DNA of 12,665 bases, from NCBI GenBank assembly GCA_022848805.1, contig JAJISI010000025.1, forward strand, positions 1-12,665, read 5' to 3'. The stretch comes from Thermoplasmatota archaeon. GTDB taxonomy: Archaea; Thermoplasmatota; Thermoplasmata; UBA10834. The notes below the pieces were generated by a model, which saw nothing but the letters and a program-made list of their open reading frames with translations, did not search any database and was not told the origin of the DNA. A program made the translations under genes and the position numbers. Shown in pieces: positions 12,523 to 12,665 of this stretch (positions are counted from its first letter, which is position 1; each line of letters opens with the position of its first letter).

Positions 12523-12665
12523 ATGCCACAGACAATCGTCCAATGCAGGGAGCGGGAAACACGGCAAATCAGCGGTTGGCAACCGATCCGAGAGGGCGCC
12601 TAAACGCTCGGGTAGGTTCAGTCAGCAAAAGGGGGCTGTCACGCTGCTGCCTCCACCGTGCTCGA
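12523..12665. other. Unassigned right edge
   Basis: No gene can be supported. Short inverted repeats occur: CGGTT/AACCG around a three-base loop, CCGAG/CTCGG around 14 bases, and GGGGGC/GCCTCC around 12 bases. This clustering could be the beginning of a structured RNA running out of the window. A 26-codon frame starting right behind the previous stop (12523-12603) has no recognisable features. Confidence 0.3.

Noticed and set aside
1..12665. CRISPR array, insertion sequence, integrase or attachment site
   Set aside because: No regularly spaced repeats, transposase or integrase frame, or terminal inverted repeats were seen; gene content is core chromosomal.

Overview
The window is archaeal chromosome. 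It carries the archaeal/eukaryotic-type ribosomal cluster eS19 - PDCD5 - eL39 - eL31 - eIF6, and most genes start close behind TATA-like promoter elements, several of them nearly leaderless. A C-terminal DUF835 domain, a DUF373 membrane protein, an MptE-type pterin kinase and a protein resembling methanogenesis marker 2 all point to Euryarchaeota in the broad sense. Thermoplasmatota (Methanomassiliicoccales-like lineages) is my best guess; this rests on remembered family distributions, not on a search. There is no sign of phage, plasmid, insertion sequence, CRISPR or defence genes, so the region reads as a core chromosomal segment.

Layout. 1-538: 3' end of leucyl-tRNA synthetase. 693-2528: a large membrane protein with an EF-hand-like loop outside the cell and, inside, a binuclear zinc (RING/PHD-like) module, a zinc ribbon and DUF835. 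Convergent to it, ending at the same CTATAG hexamer, is ubiX (flavin prenyltransferase; 2523-3083, minus). 3278-5224: the translation operon, driven by a strong TATA box, including the 51-residue eL39 gene. Next come two minus-strand genes: a metallo-beta-lactamase-fold hydrolase (5231-5872) and a zinc-ribbon protein with a proline/arginine-rich tail (5993-6619). Divergent from these is an apparent two-gene operon, DUF373 membrane protein plus mptE (6730-8560). Then come a small DUF6015-like protein (8630-9019), a 249-base gap, an intramembrane site-2 protease with two probable PDZ domains (9269-10870), a winged-helix protein (10942-11517) and a PurM/AIR-synthase-like protein of the methanogenesis marker 2 type (11551-12522). 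The last 143 bases hold no convincing gene.

How the genes work together. The clearest functional unit is the translation cluster: a small-subunit protein, PDCD5, two large-subunit proteins and the 60S/50S anti-association factor eIF6; the leuS end lies upstream. DUF373 and mptE are spaced as an operon. The EF-hand/RING-like/DUF835 protein and the site-2 protease are both membrane-associated and could act in envelope signalling, but nothing in the window links them directly. I found no complete new multi-gene system. The most unusual single gene is the 611-residue membrane protein.
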